Shown here piece by piece: positions 27,673-39,900 of a stretch of 64,000 bases of DNA. A program made the translations under genes and the position numbers. Within the stretch, counting starts at the first letter, position 1; each line of letters begins with the position of its first letter. A model generated the notes under the pieces. The model had not been told where the DNA came from. It made no database searches and saw only the letters and a program-made list of their open reading frames with translations. The DNA lies in the NCBI RefSeq assembly GCF_013140855.1, contig NZ_JABBPG010000007.1:124001-188000 (forward strand), written 5' to 3'. The stretch comes from Pseudoalteromonas caenipelagi (GTDB taxonomy: Bacteria > Pseudomonadota > Gammaproteobacteria > Enterobacterales > Alteromonadaceae).

Positions 27673-28766
27673 AGTGCCTCCTTACTCGGTACTGACGTTT
27701 TTACGGCAAGTTTCATACCTTGACTTAAATAGCTTCTAGGAAATTCCACAACGCGTTTAAATTGCGTATTTGGCATGGGAAAATACACTATGCCATCGTT
27801 GATGGTAAATTCTTTTAACTTGTGACGAGCAGTTTTGTTTTGCTCATCGATGAGCCAAATCTCAAACTTTTCTGTTAACGCCGACTCTGGTGCCGAGTAG
27901 GTAAATGGCCAGTTTTTGTGCGGAAGCTGAACATACACGTTTTCACCGAACATGGGTAAGCTGCTATGTTCACTGTCGATACTTACGTACAAGGTACGTT
28001 GTTGGTTTTCACTGAAGTGACTGACACCGGTCACTTTACCGTGCCAGCTTTTTAGTTTATTTAAACTGAACACCTCAACTTGCTTGCTTAGTAGGGGCTG
28101 TTCTAAATCATCAAACTCTTCAATGTTGATAGGTACGCGAATTTCACGTGTTGTTTTAGGTAGTGCTGAGGCAACGCTGGTGCCTTGGGCAACATATTCA
28201 CCTAAGTTGGTTTTTATTTGCACCAGCTCACCATCAAATGGCAGTGCGATAACTGTGCGCTTTAAATCAACTTCTGCTTGCTTAACTTGTAGTTCTGCAA
28301 GTTTTAGTTGGCTTTGCGCCGACTTAACCACCAAGCTGTTGGCATCGTATTGAGTTTGCGCGTTTTTCAGGTTGGTTTTGGCCTCTAGCAACTGCGATTG
28401 CGCATTGGCCAATGCGACTCGGTAAGGGAGTGGGTCAACATGAAGTAACGCGCTATTTTTATCAAGTAGCTGACCTTTACGAAAAGAATCTGTTACTGAG
28501 ACAATACGTCCAGATACATCACTCATCACTTCAGTGATTTTCAGTGGTTCAACATAACCTAAGCGCATTAAACTTGGTAATTGCGAGATGGGTTTTATTT
28601 CAACCACTGAAGCGACGTGTAGGCTCGGTTCTGAGTTAGTCGCAGGTGACATGACGTTAGCTTGCTCAGCCTTTTCTAGCTCATCCAACACCACCAGTAA
28701 AATAAACAATGCGAACACTGTGGCAATCGCTTGTCTTACTCGTAAACTCGAAAATATTCGCTTCAT
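27669..28766 (-). CDS. RND efflux periplasmic adaptor (membrane fusion protein)
   Basis: A 365-residue HlyD/AcrA-type adaptor linking the RND pump to an outer-membrane channel. An N-terminal membrane anchor (about 10-28) precedes the barrel-sandwich hybrid (MRLGYVEPLKITEVMSDVSGRI), a coiled-coil hairpin (about 115-175, with QSQLLEAKTNLKNAQTQYD), a second lipoyl half (VIALPFDGELVQIKTNLGEYVAQGT) and a beta-barrel/membrane-proximal C-terminus. The ATG at 28766 is preferred to an upstream TTG because GGAG lies 6 bases before it. It sits between the DUF2141 gene and the pump gene in one minus-strand operon. Confidence 0.9.
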   Translation of the reverse strand: MKRIFSSLRVRQAIATVFALFILLVVLDELEKAEQANVMSPATNSEPSLHVASVVEIKPISQLPSLMRLGYVEPLKITEVMSDVSGRIVSVTDSFRKGQLLDKNSALLHVDPLPYRVALANAQSQLLEAKTNLKNAQTQYDANSLVVKSAQSQLKLAELQVKQAEVDLKRTVIALPFDGELVQIKTNLGEYVAQGTSVASALPKTTREIRVPINIEEFDDLEQPLLSKQVEVFSLNKLKSWHGKVTGVSHFSENQQRTLYVSIDSEHSSLPMFGENVYVQLPHKNWPFTYSAPESALTEKFEIWLIDEQNKTARHKLKEFTINDGIVYFPMPNTQFKRVVEFPRSYLSQGMKLAVKTSVPSKEAL

Positions 28767-28785
28767 AGCAAGCTCCAATCATCTT

Positions 28786-29223
28786 CTACTGTAAATTAAT
28801 AAATACTTGCGCTAACTGACTGTTAAACGTAAATTTGCTTTGTAAAAAAGTAGGCGCTTGGTTTTGTGCTAAGTCTACGCCGCTTACTGCCAGCTTTTCT
28901 TTGGGGGCACCCAAAAAATTCTCATCTAATTCTTTGTTTTTATTCTCATCGTGATACGCAAAGATGGCATAGTCACCATGCTTTAGTTTTTCAAACTTAC
29001 ACAGTGCTTTTAGCTTATCAATGGTTTGTCTACATACTGCAATAGGCGTTTCTTTGGAATCAAATTGAGCTGCATTGTTCATTAATGTGACTTGTATTTC
29101 GCCATCATCGTTTTTTGCTGAATTAACAACAACCTCTAGAACTCCAACCGGTTCCTGCGCTGTATTGGCTGCAGCCAATGTAGGTAATAACATGGCACAA
29201 AAAAGGGTAGTTCGAATCAACAT
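28786..29223 (-). CDS. DUF2141 domain-containing periplasmic protein
   Basis: A 145-residue protein with a signal peptide (about residues 1-19, ending LAAA). The mature part is a DUF2141 beta-sandwich with the characteristic GDYAIFAYHDENKNKELDENFLGAPKE motif, including an acidic, possibly Ca2+-binding DENKNKELD loop, and two cysteines. Its function is unknown; the family is often secreted. It is the first gene of an operon with the efflux adaptor and RND pump (20-base gap), so it probably has an accessory or sensing role in the envelope. The operon promoter lies in 29224-29450. Confidence 0.82.
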   Translation of the reverse strand: MLIRTTLFCAMLLPTLAAANTAQEPVGVLEVVVNSAKNDDGEIQVTLMNNAAQFDSKETPIAVCRQTIDKLKALCKFEKLKHGDYAIFAYHDENKNKELDENFLGAPKEKLAVSGVDLAQNQAPTFLQSKFTFNSQLAQVFINLQ

Positions 29224-29538
29224 GGTTCTCTCCTTGTTTATGGTAAATTCAAAGACAAATTTATGCTTTATAGAAGAGCATAATACGGGTTAATACAATG
29301 TGGGTCAGTAAGCCTTTGTAAAGGCTTTTGAAAGTGAATTAGATGATGTTTTTTGTGTTTTAAATGGTTGTAAAGTAAATGTTTTTGTTTGTTTTTGGTA
29401 TTTTTTATTAGTCAAAAAAAACTAGTAGGTGATACTTTAATGCAGCGTAATGATATGTTAGGTGTTGAATATATGCGAATAAAAGAGAAAGTGACAACGC
29501 GTGTACTTTCTCCTGTGTATATTTAATGGCGTGAGATA
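29224..29538. other. 315-base intergenic region between DUF2141 and mipA-like genes
   Basis: Holds the promoter of the RND operon and the terminator of the mipA-like gene. An 8-bp palindrome (AAGCCTTT/AAAGGCTT, 29310-29327) lies about 90 bases upstream of the DUF2141 start and may be an operator. Long T/A runs (about 29330-29420) are typical of a promoter region. No ORF is credible. Confidence 0.5.
29480..29512 (-). terminator. Terminator of the mipA-like gene
   Basis: On the minus strand, GAGAAAGT and ACTTTCTC form an 8-bp stem around a 12-base loop, followed by TTTTATT. It lies 27 bases after the mipA-like stop codon. Confidence 0.75.
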
Positions 29539-30291
29539 TTAGAAACTGTATACAAAGCCAATTGATGCGCCATAACCCATGTCTTTGTCATCTTCAACCA
29601 GTGGGCTGTTTTTAACTTCATCATCAAGCGAGTAGGCACTGATCTCGCTAAAAAGTGTCACGCTTTGTGTTAGCTTGTAATCCAAAGATAGTGCGCCACC
29701 AAAAGTAGAAGCTGAATCAGGAGTATAAGCTCCTCGTGTTGCTGTCACTTCGTTAGTTTTGACACCATAGTAGTAGTTGATTAGGTCGTCACTTTGCCAG
29801 CGCCAGAAAACACTGGGTGTAATAGTGAGTGCTTTGCCTTCAATTGGGTAGGCCCAAATTGCAGACACTTCATTACCTTCTGAGGTACTCGTTACGTCTG
29901 CTAGCCACTCTAAAGACAAGAAGCCAATTTCGTCATTGTAAAAATTGACACTCGCACCCAAGTCAAAGCCAATATCTCTGTCGTCCATGCCTTTAAATGT
30001 TGCACTATCATCGGCATCATAGCCTTGTAGTCTAAGTGCTCCAATTGCGCTCACCCACATATTGCTGCTAACTGGTAGGTGAAATTCGCCGCGAGTAGGC
30101 GATAAGCTGAAGCTTTCACTTTCGTACATGAGCACCGGTAGTAAGTAAACCTCGGTGTCGATGTCTTTATATTCAGTTGAGCCATTGAATAGCCCCAAGC
30201 CAATGCCAAAATTACCTTGCGCTTGAGCTGTACCTGCAGTCCCTAACAAAAGCGCCGATGTTAGTGTTAGCGTATACAAATGCTTTTTCAT
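29539..30291 (-). CDS. MipA/OmpV family outer-membrane protein
   Basis: A 250-residue outer-membrane beta-barrel. The signal peptide MKKHLYTLTLTSALLLGTAGTAQA is cleaved near residue 24, and the mature chain begins QGNFGIGLGLF and ends in Tyr-Ser-Phe, the terminal aromatic used for barrel assembly. Alternating strands such as MYESESFSLSPTRGEFHLP and SVTLFSEISAYSLDDEV support a MipA/OmpV barrel. I chose ATG 30291 (AGGA upstream) over the in-frame ATG at 30309. Family members act as scaffolds or as stress- and osmolarity-related porins; the role here is unknown. It is monocistronic. Confidence 0.85.
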   Translation of the reverse strand: MKKHLYTLTLTSALLLGTAGTAQAQGNFGIGLGLFNGSTEYKDIDTEVYLLPVLMYESESFSLSPTRGEFHLPVSSNMWVSAIGALRLQGYDADDSATFKGMDDRDIGFDLGASVNFYNDEIGFLSLEWLADVTSTSEGNEVSAIWAYPIEGKALTITPSVFWRWQSDDLINYYYGVKTNEVTATRGAYTPDSASTFGGALSLDYKLTQSVTLFSEISAYSLDDEVKNSPLVEDDKDMGYGASIGFVYSF

Positions 30292-30309
30292 TTCGTATTT
30301 CCTTTTCAT

Positions 30310-30986
30310 TCTTAGCTGTGTTCACAGAGATAGTTGCTGAACTAAGCCCTTGCTTTTTGTTGCCTGAGCTGTTCGTTCACAGCACTGATTTCCTTCAAAA
30401 ATGAAAATAGGCGTGCTGTTGTATTGCAATACGTCGGATTAACGCTCACTGGCAAAGAGTACCTAAAACGTTGTTTACATTTGACCCTATGAGCACCTGT
30501 TGTATTTACGGGACCTAAGATACTCAGTGCCAAAATACAATTCAGTAAGCGATTGTAAGGACCTGTAGTTTCTTTAAACAGCTGAGTATATGATATGTAT
30601 ACCCAATAAAGGTAAATATCTTATTTTTCATGGCTTTGAAAGGGTTTTATGGTTTTTGTCATATTTTTTTAAAGTATGTTGAAGTACTTGGTTTGTTATT
30701 TTTTGCGCAACAAAAGCAGGTCAACCTATTGATTGTTAGAGCGTTAAATTGTCTTTTTAAAGATTTTAACAAATTTAAACATTTGGGGAACGAGATGTTG
30801 TTGTGTTTATTAATTGGGAACATTTGGCTTTGCACAATAGCAATGCCTACTGTGAGGTGAAAAAGCTAGCGCCAATCTAGTTGAGATGACAGAGGTAAAT
30901 ACGGCCTAGTTTTAATGATCATATGTCCAACAGCGGTATATGCAATCGCGTTGTGCGCTTTTACACAAGTTTAGGGAATTGGAACA
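30310..30986. other. 677-base region upstream of the NRPS cluster
   Basis: Divergent control region between the mipA-like gene and NRPS-1. It is strongly A+T-rich, with no supported gene. The 76-codon frame at 30630-30860 lacks a ribosome-binding site and resembles nothing. The promoter of the biosynthetic operon should lie here, but I cannot choose boxes. A GGGAATTGGAAC element precedes the NRPS-1 ATG. Confidence 0.5.
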
Positions 30987-33900
30987 ATGAATGTATGGCA
31001 TGACTTCGCTTTAGCTGCCAATCAGTATCGCTCAAATACGGCGATAGAATATGGTTCGTTAAGATACTCTTACGATCAACTTAGCCAAGCCGTTGCAAGT
31101 TTGCAGCAACAGGTGACACAACGGCTGGTTAGCCAAAGCCTAGTTGCTAGACAACCTGCACGTATTGCCGTTTACCTAGACAAATCACCATTGTGGGTTG
31201 CCAGTTTATTGATGACCCAAAAAGCAGGGCATATATTTATTCCCATCGACCCTAAATGGCCTGCAAAGCGCAGCCAGCTTATTTTACGCCAAGCACAACC
31301 AAGTATTGTGTTATGTGATAAACACACGGTTAGTAGCTTATCCGATACGGTAGTATCGGATACTACCAATACGCTACTTGTTAATGATGCGGTTTTCGAT
31401 ACTCAAATAAGCCAAGAGTTGACAGGGGAGAGCGCTCATCAGGCGGGCTACCTTTACTTTACCTCAGGTTCAACAGGCGAACCAAAAGGAATTTTGGGGC
31501 GTACAGATTCGCTAGCACATTTTATTCGTTGGCAATCTGATTTTGTACAGGTAGAAGAACAAGACAAGGCCAGCATGCTTACTTCAGTTGGTTTTGACCC
31601 AGTGCTAAGAGATACCTTATTGCCTTTGTGTAATGGAGCGACATTGGTTATTCCGACGAATACTGACATTTTGCTCGACCCTCAAGCAACACTCACGTTT
31701 TTAACGCAGTCAAAAGTGACCTTAGTACACCAAGTGCCCTCGATTATTGAGTTATGGCTTGGGCAACCTGATCATCTTATTGCCCAAGCGTTTTCTCATA
31801 TACGCGCACTGATGCTTGCAGGAGAGAAGCTGCGCCCAGAGTTAGCTGACAGAGTTTATGCTTTAGCGCCTGAAAAGCTAAAGCTTTATAATTTGTATGG
31901 CCCAACCGAAACAACCTTGGCGCGTTTTTGTTACCCCGTACCTAGGTTGCCTTTAAACGCGCTTAAAGCGTTGGGCGCAACAATCCCGGTGGGTAAGCCA
32001 ATAGCCGATAGCTCATTTTTGCTTAAGCAAAATGAGCATGAGAAAGAAAATCAAGCGCTTAGGCAAGGTGAAGTGGTTATTAAAAGCCAATATTGCTCAG
32101 CGGGCTATTGGGATGCGGAACACTTAAAAGCGGTTGCTTTTGCCGACTCTTTTGAGCAAATGGAATATGCCACAGGGGACCAAGGTGAACTTAATTGTCA
32201 TGGTGATTTAGTTATTTTGGGGCGCCTTGATAAGCAAATCAAAATTAACGGTCAGCGCGTTGAGTTAGCTGAAATAGAGCTTGCTTATGAGCGCCTTGCT
32301 GAGGTTCAAAAAGCCGTTGTGACATATCATCAAAATGCACAAGGTGCTCAGCATATTTACGCGCATCTAATCGCACCTCAAGCACTCGAATTAGACCAGC
32401 TGCATAGTCAATTGGCAGAGCAATTACCCGCTTATATGATCCCGAGCAAAGTCTTCCAACATGCACGCTTTGAGTTATTACCCAACGGCAAATCAGACCG
32501 TATGTTATTGCTTAACTTTTCAAAAGGTGATGTACAGTTAAGTGATGTAACACAGCTTACAGCAATACAAAGTGACAACTTGGCAGTCTCATGGCCGACA
32601 GAAGCGCCAGCAGCGCAAACCATCACCGCGCTTTGGCAATCAGTTTTTACCGATGCACATTTTTCGGCCGCTACTTCTGCATTTTCCTTGGGCGGCTCCT
32701 CGTTACAATTGGTGTCTTTACTTGCTCAGCTTAAAATGCAAACGGGTGTTGCAATACCCTATTTTGAGTTTGCCAAACAGCCGACACCTTTGAATTTGTT
32801 AGCCTTGTATCACCAGTATGAAGATACGCCAGCGCAGCTGCAAAGCAGTGAGATTGCAGATGACAACGCGCTAACATTAGCACAAAAAGGACTGGTTTTT
32901 ACGCAGCAGCTATATCCCCAGCAGCCTCTTTACAACATGCCCTATGCACTTACTTTCGAGGGCCAAGTGGATGTAGATAGGCTCTCACAGGCATTAGCAA
33001 AACTTAGTGAGCACAATGGTTTATCACAGGCCATCGATTTAGATAACTTTCAATGGTGTAATGGGCTAAGCCCTGCGTTAACCAGTTTACAAGTCGCGCA
33101 GCTGGTGGATGCCAAGCAAGCGCTAGAGCAGTGGGCTGCAGCGTCATTTGATCTTGAGCACGGACCACTGCTTAAAGTAATGGTGGTACAAAGCCAATCA
33201 CATTGGCAACTGGCGATATGTGCGCACCACTTGCTGATGGATGCCGATAAATTTGCACTCGTATTTGAAAACCTCTTAGCGCTTTATCACCAAACAGCGC
33301 TTATTAAAGCGCCAGAACAACAAGACAATAGCCAATTGCTGGCCGATTATAACAGTGCGCAAAATTACTGGCAGCAAAGGTTAGACGGGGTGAATACTGA
33401 GCTTGACTTAACTGGCATGCAATATAACACCGCACCGTTTAGTGGTGGTTTGTATGCATTTGAATTATCTGAAAAGTTAACGAAATCATTGCTGAGCGTT
33501 GCCAAGCAACAGCAAGTCTCAATGAATAGCTTATTGTTTAGTGCCTTCCAAGTGTTTTTGTTTAAGTATTCTTGCCAGTCACAAATTATTACAGGCTTGC
33601 CATTTAAGATCACCAGTGCTCAGCAGACTCGCTTTAATATTAATCCGCTGCCAATTGTTACTGAATTTGATATGCAGCAGCCATTTAGTGAGCTGCTGGC
33701 GCGTGTCTCGCAAGATATTCAAACTGCTATTCACTATGGTATCTACCCATTTGCCAACATGGTGAGCGACTTAAAATTACAAGGCACACTTGGCGTTCAT
33801 CCGGTGTTTCAAAGCTTATTTGCTTATCATGAAAATAACCTGCCCGTTGTTTATAGCAAAGCAGGCTTAGATCGTATCGACAGCAAAATAGCGCGCTATA

Positions 33901-36900
33901 GTTTAAGTGCTGATATGTGGTTGCATGGCTCGCAACTCAAAGGCTTGTTTGAATATGGCGCTATCGCTTTTGATGAGTTTCAAGCGGCGCAAATTGTTAC
34001 ACACTTCACTCAACTGCTCGAAGAAATTGTCGTAACGCCTAACGCACCACTATCACACCTTAGTTTGCTTGATGAGCAACAGCACGAACAGCTTCATCAA
34101 TTGGCTCGAGTCAGTGGCCAAATGCCAAAAATTCATACCATAGATGGCATGATAGAGGCGCAAGCACTAGCAACGCCAACACTTGGTGCGGTGACTTATC
34201 AATCACAGACCATCAGCTATGAAGAGCTCGAAGCGCGTGCGTTATTATGGGCACAACAACTTTATCACCTAGGTGTGCGACCGAATACTCGAGTTGGGTT
34301 AAGTATTTCTCGTTCTATTGAGCTGGTAGTGGGTTTTTACGCAATATTGAAATTGGGTGCGGTGTATGTGCCGCTTGACCCTGATTACCCAGCTCAGCGC
34401 CGAGAGTTCATTATTGAAGATACGCAAATGCGTTTCTTACTATGTGAATCGCAAGTGCTTGAGCAATATCAAAGTATGGATGTTCGCTGCTTAGTTTTTG
34501 ATAACAAAGGTGTTATTTATGAGCACGGTGCAAACTCATCATTATCTTTAGATAAGCTGGCTGAATTACCTCGCTATCAAGCTGAGCATACCGGGCAGGA
34601 TGTGGCTTACATTATTTATACTTCGGGCTCTACGGGTAAACCTAAAGGGGTGGAAGTCCCTCACATTGGAGTATGTAACTTAGCCTATGGTGAAGTTGAA
34701 TTTCTGGATATGAAGCCCGGCAGTAAAGTGCTGCAGTTTGCCTCATTTAGCTTTGATACTTCAATATGGGAAATCGTGATGACGCTGTGCTCGGGTGGAG
34801 TGTTGGTGATGGCTGATAAACTCGCCATTTTACCCGGACCTGATTTAGCCAACACCTTACTAGAGCAACGCATCACCCACGTTACTTTGCCAGCATCTTC
34901 GTTGGCAGCCTTGCCTTATCAAGCATATCCAGACTTAAGTGTGATCATTACCGCCGGTGAAGCTTGTGCCATCGACTTATTGAGATTGTGGGGTAAAGGT
35001 CGTCGTTTTGTAAATTCATACGGACCAACCGAGGCATCGGTAAGTGCGAGTAACGCCGAGCTACAGTGGGATGATGAACAGGTTCACATAGGTCAGCCAC
35101 TCCCTAATGTGCAAACTTGGGTTCTAGACAGCGCGCAACAACTACGGCCGCAAGGTTTACCCGGTGAGTTATATGTTGGCGGGATTGGGGTTGCCAAAGG
35201 TTATTTAAACCGCCCAGAGCTAACGGCAGAAAAGTTTGTAGCAGATCCATTTGCCGCAGATAAACACGCCAAAATGTATCGCACAGGAGACTTAGTACGA
35301 CTCAATCAGCATGGTCAGTTGGAGTTTTTAGGGCGCATAGACGAGCAAGTTAAAGTGCGAGGCTATCGTATTGAACCCAGCGAAATAGAAACCGTGCTCA
35401 GACAAGATGCTCACATTATTGACGCGAAAGTGATTGTAAAACACCTTGAGTCAGTCCCTTTGCTGGTGGCTTACGTGAGTATTGGGCAACATACATTCGA
35501 TGAAAAAACACTGCGTGCCTATTTAGCCGAGCAGCTGCCGAGCTATATGCAGCCTGACCGTTTTGTGGCAATGCAAGATTTTCCTCGTTTACCGAACAAT
35601 AAAATCAACGTAAAAGCGCTACCTGAACCACAAATGCAACGTACACACACTTACGACTTTGATGGTGATGATGAAGTAGCAGGTCAAGTTGCTCGTATTT
35701 GGCAAGACTTTTTGGCCGTGGAGCGCATTGCACAAAGTGATAACTTCTTTAGTTTAGGTGGCAATTCATTGCTGGCGGTATCAATGATGCGGGTATTGAG
35801 CAAAGCATTTGCCGTTGACTTGGGGGTCAGTGAACTATTTAGATACCCAACGGTGAGCGAGCTGGCGTTAAACATCACGCAATTGTTACAAGATAAGCCA
35901 GAGCAAGCCAATCACAGCGAACAGCAAATCGAAAGTCAAACTTGGTATCCCATGACGGCATCGCAGCAGCGTTTGTATTATTTGCAGCAATTAGATGAGC
36001 AAGCGACCAGCTATAACTTGGTATTTTGCGACTTTCTTACTGGTGAATTACAACCCGATAAGCTCTATGGGGCATTGGAGCTAACACTTAAGCGCCATGG
36101 CGGCTTGCGTTGTGAGTTTCGACAATCCAATGTGGGGCTAGAGCAACGCGTTGTGGATAATATGCAGTTGCTCAAGCAAATAGATTACTCAGCTCAGCCT
36201 GAGTTATTTTACGATTTTTGCCAACAGTTTAGTGATACAGCACGTACGCATGTTTGGAAGCTCAGCAGCGCAGTGCCACTTCACCTTACCTTGATCACCG
36301 ATAATCACACTCATCACGCAGTGATTTTAGCGTGCCATCATATTATGCTCGATCAAGAAGCACTGGCGCGTTTTCGAAGTGACTGGCAGCAAACCTACTT
36401 ACAGTTGTGTGATGTAAATCATGATGAATTAGCCGCTGAGCAAGACGTTGTCGATTATCAAATCATTAAGCATGCCCTTTGGCAGCAGCAAAACCGTGGC
36501 TCTGTAGTTTGGCAAAACAGCCTTGATTTTTGGCAATCTCACTTGTGTGATGCCCAAACACAATTGAATTTGCCAATAGGTAATAAAGGTCAGGGTATTG
36601 CGCAAGCGAGTGTAATGCAGCAGCAAGTTGGTGAGACAGTTCAAACATGGGTAAGCACGCTTGCAAAGCAACTGCAATGTTCAGAATTTAATTGTTGGTT
36701 TGGTTTATTTTATGGGTTCTTATATCGCTATTGTGGTGCGCAGCAAGACATCACGTTGTTACTGCCAATATTAGGCTTATCACCCCAAGAAGATTATGTA
36801 GGTTTGCGCTTAAATACCCTTGCACTAAGGCAACAATGCGATGGCAAGCAAACGCTTAATCAACTTATCACCCAAACACGCAAACGCTTTTTAGATGCCA

Positions 36901-39900
36901 CTCGACATGGCCAAATACCATTTGACGAAGTGGTTGATGCCGTTGGTTGGGGAGGCGATAAAGCCCCTGAGGTGATGTTTGTGTACAAAGAGGAGTCAGG
37001 GCGACAGCCGCTGCCCAATGTACACACGCAGAGCTTAGCGCTTGAAAGTCAGCAAGCTAAGTTTCCATTAACGCTTTTTGTTGAGTCGAGCAGCCAATCG
37101 CAAGGCGCAAACTGTAAGTGGGAATATGATAGCGTGCGTGTAAGTGATCAACATATGCAGCAAATACAAGCAGCATGGCAGCTGTTTTTGGCGAATTTAA
37201 GCACACTTGATACCGAAGTCACGGCGTTGAAAGATGTGCCCATTAATACACAAACTTACCAGCAACCGCGTTTTATCACCGAGCAGCAAGCTTTACCAGC
37301 AACATGGTTAGTTGAACAGCTACAACAAGCCGAGCTGCAACACGCCACTCAGTTAGCTTTATCACAAGGTGATGTACAGCTCAGCTATGCTCAGGCTAAG
37401 CAGCAAAGTGGGCAGTTGGCTAATTGGTTGCAAGAACAAGCATGTAATACGGCCCATCAACCACGTTGCTTAATATTACAAAAGCACAGCCCGATGCTGG
37501 TGGTAAGCATTATGGCGGCCATAAAAGCGGGCTGGTGTTATATCCCCGTTGACCCAAGCTATCCAGCTGCACGTGTTGCTCATATTATTGACGATGCTAA
37601 GCCTGATATCATTTTGACGGATAGACACAGTGCATCTAACTTTGCATTAGATGGGCGCACCCCGTGGGTAGCCGTTGATCAAAGTCCGTTACCTTGGCAG
37701 CACTACAATCAAGATTATCAAGTCGCAACGCGTGCTAAAGCGGGCTACATTATTTATACCTCAGGTTCTACAGGTAAGCCTAAAGGGGTGGAAGTTGGCT
37801 TATCCAGTTTGGCGCACTACTTAGTGTTTGCTAAGTCGACCTACTTACCGCAGTCATTATCAGGCGGCATGATTTTACACAGTTCGGTGGGTTTTGATGC
37901 AACCGTAACGAGTTTATTTTTGCCATGGCTAACGGGCCGTCCGCTTTACATTGTTGAGCCTTCAAAACCGCTCGAATCGTTATGCGAATTATTTAGCGAA
38001 CGTCGTTATGGTGCAGTTAAAATAGCGCCTGCACACCTAGATGTGTTACGTCAGCATGTGTCTGCTGAGCACTTAGGTAACGCTGCTCATCTTATTATTG
38101 GCGGCGATGCGCTGCATTATGGTGCGCTTGAGTCATGGCGTGATACCGATGTGGTGGTATTTAATGAGTATGGCCCAACGGAGGCCACGGTTGGCTGTGG
38201 TATTTATCGCTTTGAGCCTAAGCTGTGTAAAACGTATGGTGCCACACCGGATGGTGCCACACCGGATGGTGCCACACCGGATGGTGCCGTGCCAATCGGT
38301 CAAGCGATTGCCGGTACTGAACTTTTGGTGTTAGACAAAGACCATAACCAGGTGCCCCGTGGGGTGGTTGGTGAGCTATATATTGCTGGATTTAGCTTGG
38401 CCCACGGTTACGTGAATATGCCGCAAGTAACCGCTGAAAAGTTCAGTGAGCATCCTTTTGATAAAACCCGAAAGGTTTATCAAAGTGGCGACTTAGTTAA
38501 GTATAACGATGAGGGCCAACTGGTTTACTTAGGGCGTAAAGACAACCAAGTTAAATTAGCGGGCAATCGTATAGAGCTATCAGATGTACAAGCCTGTACC
38601 CTTAGCATTGATGTGGTGAGTGATGCGATAGCTTTAATTAAAGATAATGCTCAAGGTAATAAAGTGTTAGCACTTTATTATGTCTGTAGCGGCGCGATTT
38701 CTGAGCAACAATTGCGTGCAAAATTAAGCGCTGCGTTGCCACAGTACATGATCCCTGCGCAATTATTTGAACTGGCCGCTATGCCGTTGACGCACAATGG
38801 TAAAGTGGATCGCACCGCACTACTTGCAATCACTCCTAACAACAACCTCACAACTGAAGATGAGAACACCTCTCCTGTAATAGACACTTTGCGGGCAATT
38901 TGGCAAGAGGTGTTAAAGCTAGAGCGCATTTCAGTAGATGATAACTTTTTTGCTTTGGGTGGCGACTCAATTGTTAGCTTACAAATTATCTTTAAAGCAC
39001 GAGAGCAGGGGCTTAAGATCACACCGAGAATGATGCTAACGCATCAAAGCATTGCACAATTAGCGGCTGTAGTGTCATTAGATACGCAGCAGCAAGTTAC
39101 GCAGCAAGAGGGGGTGTTTGCATTAACACCTATATTGCAGTGGGCAATTGCGTACAACGCACCACAAATTAACCACCTGAATCAATCACGCATTGTGACG
39201 TTACCTAATAACTGTGACTTGGCCGTGCTACAACAAGCGTTATTAAGCGTGATAAATCACCACGGCATGTTGCGCTTTAAGCTATACCAAGCGCAGCAAC
39301 AATGGCGAGCTGAAATTGCCCCTGCGTTTGCAGCACTACAATTAGAAGAGCCGGTTAGTCTTAGCCATGATGAATTTGATACTTGGCTAAAGGTACAACA
39401 AAGTAGCTTAGATTTAGCGCAGCAGCCGTGGCTAATCCGTCCATTTGTTTTAGCTGATAACCAACCGTGTTTGTTGTGGGTGATGCACCACGGTGCGGTG
39501 GACCATGTTTCTTGGCAAATCATTATCGACGACTTAAATCGTGCTTATCAGCAGTTGTTGGACGGTGAGTCGGTGCAGCTTGGTGCAGTAACTTGTGGCT
39601 ACGCAAATTGGGCTAAGTGGTGCAACACGCACAGTGTAGCAAGGATGGATAAGTTGTCACAAAGCCGTATTGCGCGTTTGCCACTATACGATGATGATTT
39701 GAGTACGCCGCTATTAGCGGGAGATACCCAAGTCTTTACCCAAACACTGCAAATTGATTTATACCAAGAACTTAACGACAGTGTGCTGACACAGCATGCT
39801 CAGCAAGTTTTATTGGTCAGTGCCATGGCGCAAGCCATACGCGAGTGGGCCGAGATAGAGCGGGTACTGATAGTGAGTGAGAGTCATGGCCGCGGCGTTG

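Noticed and set aside
30630..30860. 76-codon plus-strand frame before NRPS-1
   Set aside because: No ribosome-binding site, composition simply A+T-rich, no recognisable motif; treated as non-coding control region.
38098..38334. Possible separate protein covering the tandem repeat in another frame
   Set aside because: The repeats read through in all frames because the unit is 15 bp; the NRPS frame is continuous and supported.
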